64,000 nucleotides of DNA. Origin: Sphingosinicella sp942492965 (GTDB lineage: Bacteria; Pseudomonadota; Alphaproteobacteria; Sphingomonadales; Sphingomonadaceae). Below the pieces are notes generated by a model. That model searched no databases. It worked only from the letters and a program-made list of their open reading frames with translations, and was not told the origin of the DNA. The stretch lies in assembly GCA_942492965.1 (NCBI GenBank), contig OW818656.1:496001-560000 (forward strand), read 5' to 3'. Made by a program: the position numbers and the translations under genes. Numbering within the stretch: position 1 is the stretch's first letter; each line of letters opens with the position of its first letter. Below, one piece after another: positions 17,739 through 26,539 of this stretch.

Positions 17739-18383
17739 TTACGGGTTCAGCACGAATGTCACCGTAATCTGGTGACGGCTCTGCACCGCGACACCGTCGC
17801 GCATGGCGGGCCGGAAGCGCCAGGCCGAAAGGGCCTGCCGGATCGCCGTGCTATCGAGCCGTTCATAGCCGCTGGACCGCGCCACTTCGGCATCGGCGAC
17901 GCGCCCACCCACATCCACGAGCACGCTGACCACGACGCTCCCCGCCTCGCCCGCACGGCGCGATGCCGGCGGATAGGCGGGCTGGAAGCGATCACGGTAG
18001 CGCGGATCGAGGCTTGGCGCGACGAGGACAGGCTCCGAGACCTGCGCTGGCCCCACCGGCCCGGTGACATCAGGAACACGCGGCAGAATCGGCGTCTGTT
18101 CATCGCGGACGATCGGCGCCTGCTGCGGCGTATCCACAACGAGGACGGGCTCGACGACCGTGATGTCCACGTCATCTTTCATGGCGGGCGGCGGCGGTGT
18201 TTCGGGTCTGGCTGGCTCGACTTCCTCGATCCAGACCGGCGCCTGCGGACGGATGATGTTCGGAACCTTGACGATACCCGTGGCGGTGAGCGCCACATAG
18301 CCGAGGACGAGATGAACAGCTGCAGTGATGAGAACGCCGCTGCTGTCTCGCAGGGCACGGGGGGTCGGGAACGCTGACTTCAT
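17739..18383 (-). CDS. tonB: TonB energy-transducing protein
   Basis: 214-residue TonB. One N-terminal anchor helix (SSGVLITAAVHLVLGYVAL, including the His expected in TonB anchors), a Pro/Glu/Val-rich periplasmic spacer (EPARPETPPPP and following), and a C-terminal TonB domain (YPPASRRAGEAGSVVVSVLV, AWRFRPAMRDGVAV). It couples ExbBD and the proton gradient to outer-membrane receptors. No exbBD lies adjacent. A Zur-box-like palindrome 84 bp upstream suggests zinc control. ATG 18383 follows GGATGGAG; an earlier ATG is less well placed. Confidence 0.92.
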   Translation of the reverse strand: MKSAFPTPRALRDSSGVLITAAVHLVLGYVALTATGIVKVPNIIRPQAPVWIEEVEPARPETPPPPAMKDDVDITVVEPVLVVDTPQQAPIVRDEQTPILPRVPDVTGPVGPAQVSEPVLVAPSLDPRYRDRFQPAYPPASRRAGEAGSVVVSVLVDVGGRVADAEVARSSGYERLDSTAIRQALSAWRFRPAMRDGVAVQSRHQITVTFVLNP

Positions 18384-18466
18384 CGAACGACTCCATCCCA
18401 AGGGAGGGCGCCCCATGCGTTGCCGAACGGCAGCGCCGCTCCACCACCGGCAACATGCCGGCCCGC

Positions 18467-18483
18467 GTGTTATACTATAACAC
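18467..18483. promoter_or_regulatory. Zur-box-like perfect palindrome upstream of tonB
   Basis: GTGTTATACTATAACAC is a perfect 17-bp palindrome around a central C and matches the GTTATAnTATAAC core of proteobacterial Zur operators. TATAGT or TATAAC within it could serve as the -10 of the tonB promoter on the minus strand, so occupancy would block transcription. It is strikingly AT-rich in this GC-rich region. Confidence 0.65.
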
Positions 18484-18518
18484 CCCCACCTCTGCCGAGC
18501 AGATCATTCGGGCCGCGC

Positions 18519-19847
18519 TCAGTTGGTACGGCGGCGTAACCGTTCGAGGGCGCGGTCTCGACCGATCAGCAGCAGCAGCCCCGCCATTTCCGGCCCGTGA
18601 TCGCGGCCCGTGAGCGCGCGGCGGAGCGGGAGGAACAAATCCTTGCCCTTCCGGCCGGTGGCCGCCTTGAGCGCGCCGGTGAGCGCCGACCAGACGCCGG
18701 GCTCCCACGGCAGCGATTCGAGCGTGTCGGCGGCAAGCGCGAGGTAGTCTTCCTCACCAGCGAGCGGCTCGACCGGGCCTTCGACCACCTGCCACCAGTC
18801 CGCGGCATCCGCGAGGGTTTCGAGGTTGGGGCGCAGCACCGTCCACGCCGCTTCATCCATGCCCGGCGGCAGACGGTCCGCGACGGCATCGTAATCGAGC
18901 TGATGCAGGATTCGCGCATTGAGCTGGCGCAGCTCCGCTTCGTCGAAGCGCGCGGCCGAGCGGCCGAAGTGTGCGAAATCGAAATGCTCGACGAGCGGGT
19001 CGATGCTCGTCACCGGCTCCACTGAATCGGACGTGCCGAGACGTGCGAGCAGTGCCGCGATGGCAACGGGCTCGATGCCCGCTTCCCGAAAATGCGCCAT
19101 GCCCGCCGAGCCGAGCCGCTTCGAGAGCGCGCCTTCGGTGCCGGTGATCAGCGCCTCGTGCGCGAAGGCGGGCGGCTTGGCGCCCAGCGCTTCGAACATC
19201 TGGATCTGCACGCCCGAATTGGTGACGTGATCTTCGCCCCGGATGACGTGGGTAACAGCCATGTCGATGTCGTCGATCACCGACGGCAGCATGTAGAGGT
19301 AGGAGCCATCGGCACGGCGCACGACCGGATCGCTGAGCGAAGCGGGATCGATGTGGGAATCGCCGCGGATCAAATCCTTCCAGTGAACGTGCGCGGTCGT
19401 ATCGAGGCGGAAACGCCAGTGGGGACGTTCGCCTGCTGCCTGCTTCGCGGCGATCTCTTGCGGCGTGAGCTTCAGCGCCGCGCGGTCGTAGACAGGCGGC
19501 AGACCGCGCGCGAGCTGGATCTTGCGGCGGACGTCCAGCTCCTCGGCAGTCTCGAAGCAGGGGTAGATGCGCCCGGCCGCGACCAGCGTTTCGAACTGCT
19601 CGTCGTAGCGGGCGAGCCGGTCCGACTGACGATATTCGGCGTCAGGCACGAGGCCGAGCCATGCGAGATCGGCGCGAATGGCGTCCGCATATTCCGCGCG
19701 GGAGCGTTCGACGTCGGTGTCGTCGAGGCGCAGCAGGAAGCGGCCGCCGTGCTTCTTCGCGAACAGCCAGTTGTGAAGCGCGGTGCGGACATTGCCGACG
19801 TGCAGATAGCCCGTCGGAGACGGGGCGAAGCGGGTGGTTACGGTCAT
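18519..19847 (-). CDS. gltX: glutamate--tRNA ligase
   Basis: Class I aminoacyl-tRNA synthetase of 442 residues. The HIGH-type motif is in RFAPSPTGYLHVGNVRTAL and the KMSKS equivalent is LSKRLGS. The C-terminal anticodon-binding part is somewhat short, as in the alphaproteobacterial second-type GluRS. It charges tRNA with glutamate; many alphaproteobacteria keep two copies with different tRNA preference, so discrimination cannot be settled here. Start ATG overlaps the nadE stop by 4 nt. Confidence 0.95.
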   Translation of the reverse strand: MTVTTRFAPSPTGYLHVGNVRTALHNWLFAKKHGGRFLLRLDDTDVERSRAEYADAIRADLAWLGLVPDAEYRQSDRLARYDEQFETLVAAGRIYPCFETAEELDVRRKIQLARGLPPVYDRAALKLTPQEIAAKQAAGERPHWRFRLDTTAHVHWKDLIRGDSHIDPASLSDPVVRRADGSYLYMLPSVIDDIDMAVTHVIRGEDHVTNSGVQIQMFEALGAKPPAFAHEALITGTEGALSKRLGSAGMAHFREAGIEPVAIAALLARLGTSDSVEPVTSIDPLVEHFDFAHFGRSAARFDEAELRQLNARILHQLDYDAVADRLPPGMDEAAWTVLRPNLETLADAADWWQVVEGPVEPLAGEEDYLALAADTLESLPWEPGVWSALTGALKAATGRKGKDLFLPLRRALTGRDHGPEMAGLLLLIGRDRALERLRRRTN

Positions 19848-21496
19848 GAGGTCCGGAAGGCGTTGGTGATCGGATAGCGGCGGTCGCGCCCGAAGTTTCG
19901 GACGCCGATCTTGACGCCCGGCGGCGACTGGCGGCGCTTGTATTCGGCGACGTAGAGCAGACGCTCGATACGGATCACGGTGTCGCGGTCGAAGCCGCGT
20001 GCGACGATATCGGCAACCGAAAGCTCCTCCTCGACAAGGCTGTGCAGGATCGGATCGAGGATTTCGTAGGGCGGCAGCGAATCCTGATCCTTCTGGTTCT
20101 CACGCAGTTCGGCCGTGGGCGGCTTGGTGATGACACGCTCGGGCATCACGGGGCCATCGGGGCCGAGCGCGAGCTTCGGCCGGTTCGCATTCCGCCAGCG
20201 CGAGAGCGCGAACACTGTGGTCTTGTAGGCATCCTTCAGCACCGAATAGCCGCCTGCCATGTCGCCGTAGATCGTGGCGTAACCGACCGACATCTCGGAC
20301 TTGTTGCCGGTGGTGAGCAGCATGTGGCCGAACTTGTTGGAGAGCGCCATCAAGGTCATCCCGCGGATGCGCGACTGGATGTTCTCCTCCGTAATGTCGC
20401 GCGCCTTGCCTTCGAACACGGGCGCGAGCATCGCGTCGAACGCTTCCATGGCAGGCGCGATGGGGATTGTGTCGAGGCGGCAGCCGAGCATACGCGCGCA
20501 CTCCGCCGCATCGTCCAGACTGTCCTGCGACGTGAAGCGCGACGGCATCATCACGCACCACACACGGTCCGCGCCAAGCGCATCCACCGCGACCGCCGCC
20601 GACAGCGCCGAATCGATGCCGCCCGACAGGCCGAGCACGACGCCGGGGAAGCGGTTGCGGTTCACATAATCGGCAAGGCCGATCTGCATCGCGTGATAGA
20701 TATCCTCCGGGTACGGATCGAGGCGGTGCTTGTGACCTTCCTCGCAAACCCAGCCCTTCGACGATCGGAACCAGGTGGTGAGCGTGGTCCGCTCCTCCCA
20801 GTCCGGGAACTGCACGGCGATGCGCCGGTCCGCGTTCATCACGAAGCTGGCGCCGTCGAACACGATCTCGTCCTGCCCACCGACACGGTTGAGGTACGCC
20901 AGCGGCAGGCCAGTTTCGGCGACGCGCATCGCGGCGAGCGACAGGCGCTTGTCGTCCTTGTCCAGCTCATAGGGACTGCCGTTCGGCACGATCAGGATCT
21001 CGGCGCCGGTTTCGGCGAGGCATTCGCAGACGTCCGGGAACCAGATGTCCTCGCAGATCGGCACGCCGAGACGGACGCCGCGGAAGGGAAGCGGACCCGG
21101 CAACGGGCCGGCCGCAAACACGCGCTTCTCATCGAAGACGCCGTAGTTGGGGAGTTCGTGCTTGCGCGTCCACGCCGCGATCTCGCCGCTGTCGAGCAGC
21201 GCCATGGCATTGTAGAGCTTGCCGTCTTCAAGGAGCACGCTGCCGACGAGCATGGCCGGGCCGCCGTCCGCCGTGGCCTGTGCCATGCGCTGAAGCTCAG
21301 CCTCCGCCGCGCGCACGAGCGAGGGTTTCAGCACGAGGTCTTCGGGTGGATAGCCGATGAGCGAGAGTTCGCAGGTGACGATGAGGTCCGCTTGCGGCTG
21401 TTTCGCGCGCGCCGTGAGCATGGCGTCGGCGTTGCCGCGAAGGTCGCCCATGGTCTGGTTGAGCTGCGCGAACGCGATCTGGAGACGATCAGTCAT
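19844..21496 (-). CDS. nadE: glutamine-dependent NAD+ synthase
   Basis: 550 residues with two domains. The N-terminal nitrilase-type amidase carries the Glu (CELSLIGYPPEDL), Lys (TRKHELPNYGVFDE) and Cys (VPICEDIWFPD) triad. The C-terminal ATP pyrophosphatase has the P-loop LGLSGGIDSALSAAVAVDAL. It amidates deamido-NAD to NAD using ammonia from glutamine. Starts MTDRLQIAFAQLNQTMGDL, as expected. Followed by gltX with an ATGA overlap. Confidence 0.96.
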   Translation of the reverse strand: MTDRLQIAFAQLNQTMGDLRGNADAMLTARAKQPQADLIVTCELSLIGYPPEDLVLKPSLVRAAEAELQRMAQATADGGPAMLVGSVLLEDGKLYNAMALLDSGEIAAWTRKHELPNYGVFDEKRVFAAGPLPGPLPFRGVRLGVPICEDIWFPDVCECLAETGAEILIVPNGSPYELDKDDKRLSLAAMRVAETGLPLAYLNRVGGQDEIVFDGASFVMNADRRIAVQFPDWEERTTLTTWFRSSKGWVCEEGHKHRLDPYPEDIYHAMQIGLADYVNRNRFPGVVLGLSGGIDSALSAAVAVDALGADRVWCVMMPSRFTSQDSLDDAAECARMLGCRLDTIPIAPAMEAFDAMLAPVFEGKARDITEENIQSRIRGMTLMALSNKFGHMLLTTGNKSEMSVGYATIYGDMAGGYSVLKDAYKTTVFALSRWRNANRPKLALGPDGPVMPERVITKPPTAELRENQKDQDSLPPYEILDPILHSLVEEELSVADIVARGFDRDTVIRIERLLYVAEYKRRQSPPGVKIGVRNFGRDRRYPITNAFRTS

Positions 21497-21597
21497 GCGG
21501 GGTCTTCTAGGCTGTCGAAACGGCTTTGGCGATGCCTTCGCGCCACCGCGCGAAGGGGGCTTTCGAACGCCGCGGCTTCCGTTTAGGTTCCGCGCCG

Positions 21598-22224
21598 ATG
21601 TTCACCGACACGCCCCTTCTGGCCAACCCATGGACCTGGTTCGTCGTAGGCTATCTGCTGGGCGCGATTCCCTTCGGCCTTATCGTCACCCGCCTCGCCG
21701 GGATGGGCGATATCCGCCGCCTGGGATCGGGCAATATCGGCACGACCAACGTACTGCGCACCGGCGGTAAGAGCCTTGCCGCGCTCACCCTGCTGCTCGA
21801 TGCGGGCAAGGGCGCGCTTGCCGTCTGGCTGGGGCAGACCTTCGCACACGGCGGCGACATCCTCGGCGGCATGGGCGCGTTCGTAGGCCATCTGTTTCCG
21901 GTATGGCTGCTGTTTCGCGGCGGCAAGGGCGTTGCCACGATGCTCGGCATCGCGCTCGCCATCCATCCGCCCGCGGGCCTCGTCTTCGCGGCGGTCTGGC
22001 TGCTGGTCGCGGGCGTAACGCGCTATTCCTCGCTTGCCGGGCTGATGGCGGTGACGCTCACCCCGCTCGCGCCCGCGCTCGCCGGACGCTGGGATGCCGC
22101 GCTGCTGTTCGCGGGCATGGCCGTGCTCGTGATCGCGAAGCACGACGAGAACATTGCGCGGCTGCGCGCGGGCACCGAAGGCAAGATCGGTGGGCGCGGC
22201 GGCGCGCCCGATCCGAATGGCTGA
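21598..22224 (+). CDS. plsY: glycerol-3-phosphate acyltransferase PlsY
   Basis: Inner-membrane enzyme that uses acyl-phosphate to acylate glycerol 3-phosphate, the first phospholipid step. 208 residues with 5 or more hydrophobic segments. The motifs GSGNIGTTNVLRTGG, FVGHLFPVWLLFRGGKGVAT and, near the C-terminus, IAKHDENIARLRAGTE are diagnostic. ATG 21598 was chosen because upstream codons encode no hydrophobic or conserved residues. It overlaps dprA by 8 nt. Confidence 0.95.
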   Translation: MFTDTPLLANPWTWFVVGYLLGAIPFGLIVTRLAGMGDIRRLGSGNIGTTNVLRTGGKSLAALTLLLDAGKGALAVWLGQTFAHGGDILGGMGAFVGHLFPVWLLFRGGKGVATMLGIALAIHPPAGLVFAAVWLLVAGVTRYSSLAGLMAVTLTPLAPALAGRWDAALLFAGMAVLVIAKHDENIARLRAGTEGKIGGRGGAPDPNG

Positions 22225-23314
22225 CCGTCCGGGCAGCGACATCGAACGCATCGCAAAGCTGCGGCTGATTCGCAGCGAAAACGTGGGGCCGATAAGCTAC
22301 CGGCATCTCACGGCACGCTTCGGCAGCGCATCGGCAGCGCTTGAAGCGCTTCCCGAGCTGGCAGAGCGCGGGGGACGCCGCAACTTCCGGATTGCGAACC
22401 TCGCGGCTGTCCAGCGCGAGATGGAAGCGGTGGAGGCCGCCGGCGCGCGTTTCGTGTTTTTCGGCGAGGCCAATTATCCGCCACTGCTTGCCGAGATCGA
22501 GGATGCGCCCCCAGCACTTGCGGTGCGGGGCGACATTGCGCTCGCGCATCGCCGTACGATCGGCATCGTCGGTGCGCGCAATGCATCGGCCGCGGCGATC
22601 CGTTTTGCGCGCGGGCTTGCTTCCGATCTCGCGTCCGCAGACATCGTTGTCGTCTCCGGGCTCGCGCGCGGTATCGACGCTGCGGCGCACGCAGGCGCGC
22701 TTTCGGGCGGCACGATCGGCGTGATCGCGGGCGGCATCGACAATATCTATCCGCCCGAGAATGCCGAGCTTTACCGCGCGCTCTACGAACGCGGCCTCGT
22801 GATCGCCGAGCAGCCCTTCGGCACCGAGCCGCAGGCGCGGCACTTCCCGCGCCGCAACCGGCTGATCTCGGGGCTTTCCGCAGGCATCGTGGTCGTCGAG
22901 GCCGCGCCGCGTTCGGGCTCGCTCATCACCGCGCGGTTCGCGGGCGAGCAGGGCCGCGAGGTGATGGCGGTGCCGGGCTTCCCGCTCGATCCGCGCGCGC
23001 AGGGCTGCAACCAGCTGATCCGCGACGGTGCAACGCTCGTGCAGTCCGCCGCCGACATCGCCGAGACGATCGCGCCTTTCGGGGCCGCGCGACTCGCCGC
23101 AGGCAGCAGCCGCTTCTCGGCCCCTCCCCCCACTGACGCCGACGACAGCGCCCGCGATGCCGTGACCGCGCTGCTCAGCCTCACGCCCGTCGCCGTCGAT
23201 GAACTCGTCCGCCTGTCGGGCGAACCGCCCGCAGTGGTGCAGACCGTGCTTCTCGAACTCGAACTCGCCGGCCGGCTGGTGCGTCACGCGGGCGGGCGCG
23301 TCGCGCTCGCATGA
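22217..23314 (+). CDS. dprA: DNA-processing protein DprA
   Basis: Loads RecA on incoming single-stranded DNA in natural transformation; very widely conserved also in strains not known to be competent. 365 residues: a N-terminal SAM/HhH-like part, a Rossmann core with IGIVGARNASAAAIRF and VSGLARGIDAAAHAGAL, GGIDNIYPPEN and ERNRLISGLS-type region (here RRNRLISGLSAGIVVVEA), and a C-terminal winged-helix DML1-like domain (TPVAVDELVRLSGEPPAVVQ). Starts inside the plsY end. Confidence 0.95.
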   Translation: MADRPGSDIERIAKLRLIRSENVGPISYRHLTARFGSASAALEALPELAERGGRRNFRIANLAAVQREMEAVEAAGARFVFFGEANYPPLLAEIEDAPPALAVRGDIALAHRRTIGIVGARNASAAAIRFARGLASDLASADIVVVSGLARGIDAAAHAGALSGGTIGVIAGGIDNIYPPENAELYRALYERGLVIAEQPFGTEPQARHFPRRNRLISGLSAGIVVVEAAPRSGSLITARFAGEQGREVMAVPGFPLDPRAQGCNQLIRDGATLVQSAADIAETIAPFGAARLAAGSSRFSAPPPTDADDSARDAVTALLSLTPVAVDELVRLSGEPPAVVQTVLLELELAGRLVRHAGGRVALA

Positions 23315-24021
23315 GCTCGCGGCAGCAGCGCGGCGCCGCGCTCGACCCGGAGCTGCTGCTCCGCGCCTATTCGATCGGGATCTTCCCGATGGCCGAAAGC
23401 CGGGATGCGGAGGACGTGTTCTGGGTGGAGCCGCGCGAGCGCGCCATCCTGCCGCTCGAAAGCTTCCACCTCTCGCGCAGCCTCGCCAAAACGCTGAAGC
23501 AGGAGCGCTTCGCGCACAGTGTGGACCGCGCCTTCGACGCGGTGATCGACGCCTGCGCCGAGCCCGCACCGGACCGCGCCGACACATGGATCAACCGCCA
23601 GATCCGCGAAGCCTACACATTCCTGCACCGCATCGGCCACGCGCACAGCGTAGAATGCTGGGAAGGCGATGCGCTCGTGGGTGGTCTCTACGGGGTCAGG
23701 ATCGGCGGGGCGTTCTTCGGCGAAAGCATGTTCAGCCGCCGCACGGACGCCTCGAAAGCCGCGCTCGCGCATCTCGTTGCGCGGTTGCGCGTCGGCGGAT
23801 TTCGGCTACTCGATTGCCAATTCATGACCGGTCACCTCGCCAGCCTCGGCGCAGTGGAGATCAAGCGCGAAGCCTATCTTCAGTTGCTCGGCGGCGCGAC
23901 CGGGGTTTCGGATGCGGATTTCGGCGCGCTCGATGCGCTGCCTGATGATTTGCCGACCACGATCGTGCGCGGGCCGGTTTCCGGGAAGCGCATCGCGCAG
24001 CTTCTGACCCAGACGTCGTAG
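23311..24021 (+). CDS. aat: leucyl/phenylalanyl-tRNA--protein transferase
   Basis: Adds Leu or Phe to N-terminal Arg or Lys, marking proteins for ClpAP (N-degron pathway). 236 residues with the family signature AYSIGIFPMAESR, VFWVEPRERAILPLE, GVRIGGAFFGESMFSR and LLDCQFMTGHLASLG. It overlaps the dprA stop by 4 nt, and its last 142 bases lie antisense to the convergent DUF2155 gene. Both coding assignments look sound, so the overlap is real. Confidence 0.95.
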   Translation: MSSRQQRGAALDPELLLRAYSIGIFPMAESRDAEDVFWVEPRERAILPLESFHLSRSLAKTLKQERFAHSVDRAFDAVIDACAEPAPDRADTWINRQIREAYTFLHRIGHAHSVECWEGDALVGGLYGVRIGGAFFGESMFSRRTDASKAALAHLVARLRVGGFRLLDCQFMTGHLASLGAVEIKREAYLQLLGGATGVSDADFGALDALPDDLPTTIVRGPVSGKRIAQLLTQTS

Positions 24022-24431
24022 CGCTCATTATCGAAGCTGTTGAGCGACGGACTTTCGGCGAAGAGCCAGCCTGAAAACAGGCGTTTCATTGTGTTGTCGC
24101 GCACCGGCCCGTCGATCTGAAGAAAGGCGCCTGTGTGAGGACGCTGCCACGGCGGCGACGCCTCGCAGGTGCGTGCCGCGATGCGCAGCTTGCCGAAGCG
24201 CACGGTCTCGCCCGGCTTCAACGTGAGGTCGCGCGTTTCGCTGCTCACCTTGTCGAGCACGCCGATCACGAGCACGCGCTCCGCGTTCGGTGTGGGGAGC
24301 TTCGCAGGCGCAGCTTTGGGTGCCGCAGGCGTTGGAGCCGGCGCCGGTTCGGCTGCAGGCGCGGGCTGCGCAGCCGCCGGCGCGGCAAGCAGCACCATGC
24401 CGAGCGCGGCGCGGGCCGCCGAGCGGATCAC
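23880..24431 (-). CDS. DUF2155 secreted protein
   Basis: 183-residue exported protein. Signal peptide residues about 1-21 with AAPAAAQ-type cleavage, a Pro/Ala-rich linker (to about 48), then the DUF2155 domain: VLDKVSSETRDLTLKPGE, two conserved cysteines in the central region (ARTCEASPPWQRPHTGAFLQ), FSGWLFAESPSLNSF and DVWVRSC. Function unknown; usually encoded beside mlaD and the NDUFA12 gene in alphaproteobacteria, as here. The 3' end overlaps aat on the other strand by 142 nt. Confidence 0.88.
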   Translation of the reverse strand: MIRSAARAALGMVLLAAPAAAQPAPAAEPAPAPTPAAPKAAPAKLPTPNAERVLVIGVLDKVSSETRDLTLKPGETVRFGKLRIAARTCEASPPWQRPHTGAFLQIDGPVRDNTMKRLFSGWLFAESPSLNSFDNERYDVWVRSCAMRFPETGPRTIVVGKSSGSASSAPKSASETPVAPPSN

Positions 24432-24931
24432 GGCGCGGCGGACTCCGCAGGTGCAGACTCGCCGGCCTTGTCGGACTGGCCGCTCTGGTTGATGAAGCCG
24501 CCGATCAGCGTCATCAGATCGACCGAGCCCTGCGTATCGATGATCTCGTCGCCCTCGCGCATCGTCTCGGGGTCACCGCCCGGCGTCAGCGAGATGTAGC
24601 TGCCGCCGAGGATACCTTCGGACGTGATCGCAGCGCTGCTATCGAGCGGCAGCTTGATTCGCTGGTCGATCGAAAGGCCGAGCCGCGCCTGGAACGTATC
24701 CGGGTCAAGCGACTGATCGACGACCGACCCCACCTTGATGCCCGAGACGCGCACGTCCGTGCCCACCGCGACGCCCGTGGCGTTCGGGAACAGCGCCGAG
24801 ACGCGGTAACGATCCGCGCCAACATTGCCTGACGTCCGCTGATACGAGAACAGCACGAACGCGACAGCGATGCCCACGACAAGCGCGCCGACGAGCGCCT
24901 CGATCAGGTTCTGCCGGAACAGCGCGGTCAT
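24428..24931 (-). CDS. mlaD: MlaD-family lipid transport protein
   Basis: 167-residue MCE-domain protein: N-terminal membrane anchor (LIEALVGALVVGIAVAFVLF), then the MCE domain with SALFPNATGVAVGTDVRVSG, GIKVGSVVDQSLDPDTF and a hydrophobic C-terminal pore-like segment. In E. coli MlaD is the periplasmic hexamer of the MlaFEDB phospholipid trafficking ABC system. The partner genes mlaE, mlaF and mlaB are not in the window. ATG 24931 overlaps the preceding gene's stop. Confidence 0.9.
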   Translation of the reverse strand: MTALFRQNLIEALVGALVVGIAVAFVLFSYQRTSGNVGADRYRVSALFPNATGVAVGTDVRVSGIKVGSVVDQSLDPDTFQARLGLSIDQRIKLPLDSSAAITSEGILGGSYISLTPGGDPETMREGDEIIDTQGSVDLMTLIGGFINQSGQSDKAGESAPAESAAP

Positions 24932-25317
24932 GCCTCTTCGGGGCTCCACGCTTCATAGTCGCCGGTCGCGCGGGCGCGCGGCGCCTCGCTCGCGAGCGTA
25001 CCGGGACGCTGCCATGCCGCGGCAGTGCCGGTGAGGTTCGCATGGTGCGGCTTTTCCCACACCTTGCGCGGCAGCTTCGAGTCGCCCGGCAGCACGTCGG
25101 TGGATTTGTGTAGCCAGCCGTGCCACTCGGGAGGCACTCGGCTCGCCTCGTTGAGGCCGTTATAGATCACCCAGCGGCGCTCGCGCTTGCCGGGCTTGCG
25201 GAAATAGCGGTTACCCTCCGCGTCCTGGCCAACCTCCTCGCCGTGGAAACGCGTCATGTAGCGCGTGCCCCACGTCGGACCGTCCCACCAGGTGAAAATC
25301 GACTTGAACAGACCCAT
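24928..25317 (-). CDS. NDUFA12-like NADH:ubiquinone oxidoreductase subunit
   Basis: 129 residues, homologous to the mitochondrial 17.2-kDa accessory subunit of complex I, found in alphaproteobacteria. The N-terminus FTWWDGPTWGTRYMTRFHGE, the VGQDAEGNRYF stretch and WVIYNGLNEASRVPPEWHGW are the family pattern. It probably stabilises complex I on its cytosolic side. First gene of the NDUFA12-mlaD-DUF2155 operon. ATG 25317 matches the family N-terminus MGLFK. Confidence 0.94.
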   Translation of the reverse strand: MGLFKSIFTWWDGPTWGTRYMTRFHGEEVGQDAEGNRYFRKPGKRERRWVIYNGLNEASRVPPEWHGWLHKSTDVLPGDSKLPRKVWEKPHHANLTGTAAAWQRPGTLASEAPRARATGDYEAWSPEEA

Positions 25318-25354
25318 TGCCGGCTCCGCTGACCTCAGTTGGCGCCTTAGAGCC

Positions 25355-25888
25355 TTATTCCGTGCCGCCTTGCAAGTCCCGAAGGTCGTATTCGACGAGA
25401 TCGCCGGGCGTCGCGCCGATCCGCGCGGCCTCTCCGGCATTCAGTTCGAGCACGGCGGCGACGGGGCCGAGCGAGCTGCGCTGCGCCTCATTCAGCGGCG
25501 GAACGTCGGCAAGGATGCTCTCGATGCGCCCGTCAGCAAGCAGGAACACCATATCGAGCGATATGTAGGTGTTGCGCATCCAGAACGTCGCGGGGCGCGG
25601 TGCCGGGAACGGGAAGATCATGCCCGCATCCTTCGGCATCGCGCGGCGATACATCAGCCCCTGCGCCTGCTCGTCCGACGTGCGCGCGACCTCGACCGTG
25701 TAGACATGCCGCTTGCCATCGTTCGTGACGATGGTGAGCGGGACGGTGCGAAGCCGCTGGACCGCAGGCTCTCCAGCGGTTTCGGCCGCGGGTTCCTGCG
25801 TGGCGGCGGACGGTTTGCTGCCACAGCCCGAAACGACGGCCGCGAGCAGGAAGGCCGCAAGAAGCGGCCGATGACGAACGGAAATCAT
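25355..25888 (-). CDS. DUF192 lipoprotein
   Basis: 177 residues. Lipoprotein signal with VVSGC at residues 18-22, a short linker, then the DUF192 domain: VEVARTSDEQAQGLMYRRAM, PATFWMRNTYISLDMVFL and ILADVPPLNE. The family is widespread, often exported, and has no settled function. It lies 10 nt downstream of the cold-shock gene and may be transcribed with it. ATG 25888 was chosen because it places the signal peptide at the N-terminus. Confidence 0.88.
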   Translation of the reverse strand: MISVRHRPLLAAFLLAAVVSGCGSKPSAATQEPAAETAGEPAVQRLRTVPLTIVTNDGKRHVYTVEVARTSDEQAQGLMYRRAMPKDAGMIFPFPAPRPATFWMRNTYISLDMVFLLADGRIESILADVPPLNEAQRSSLGPVAAVLELNAGEAARIGATPGDLVEYDLRDLQGGTE

Positions 25889-25898
25889 GAAAAAGGCT

Positions 25899-26474
25899 CT
25901 ATGCCTCTCCAACCGTGATGGCAACGGCGAGCGGGCCTTTGTCGCCCTCCGCGATGCGCGCCATCACGTACTGGCCGGGTATCAGTTCGATGAGCCCGGC
26001 ACGGCGCACGGTTTCCATGTGCACGAAGATGTCATGCGAACCTTCGCCGCGCGTGAGAAAACCATAGCCTTTCAGGCGGTTGAACCACTTGACTTCCAGC
26101 CGCTCGTAATCGCCCGCATCGTCGATGAGCTGCATCGGATCGACGCGCGCAGCAGCACGTTGCACGACGAGTTCGGGATCAGGCCCAATCGCCGTTGTCA
26201 AATCAAGTTCAATGATACGCCGCGCCTGCCGACCGCGTTCCCGCGCAACCGCCATGCAGACGACTGTCGCGCCTTCAGGCAGCGTGCGGCGACCAACCTC
26301 GCGCAACGTGGAAAAGTGTACCAACACATCCCCGCTCCCATCACTGGGAACGATGAAGCCATATCCCCGTACCGCATCGAACCACTTTACCGTGCCATCG
26401 ACGCGGCATTCTTCGGCGACTTCGGCAAGGTCGGACACGTGCTCACCCTCTGGCAGCAACGCGTGCTCGGCCAT
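25899..26474 (-). CDS. protein with two cold-shock domains
   Basis: 191 residues containing two CSD/OB-fold domains: residues about 24-90 (DGTVKWFDAVRGYGFIV with VLVHFSTL) and about 123-190 (LEVKWFNRLKGYGFLT with DIFVHMETV). The RNP1 (GYGF) and RNP2 (VHF/VHM) motifs are intact in both. Such double-CSD proteins are typical of alphaproteobacteria and bind single-stranded nucleic acid, in some species during stress or stationary phase. The upstream 110 bp is AT-rich and contains a plausible sigma-70 promoter. Confidence 0.92.
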   Translation of the reverse strand: MAEHALLPEGEHVSDLAEVAEECRVDGTVKWFDAVRGYGFIVPSDGSGDVLVHFSTLREVGRRTLPEGATVVCMAVARERGRQARRIIELDLTTAIGPDPELVVQRAAARVDPMQLIDDAGDYERLEVKWFNRLKGYGFLTRGEGSHDIFVHMETVRRAGLIELIPGQYVMARIAEGDKGPLAVAITVGEA

Positions 26475-26539
26475 TACCCCCTCCGACGCACATTTAATTT
26501 TCCGAGAAAGAACGCTACCACAAAACCCCGTAACAACGA

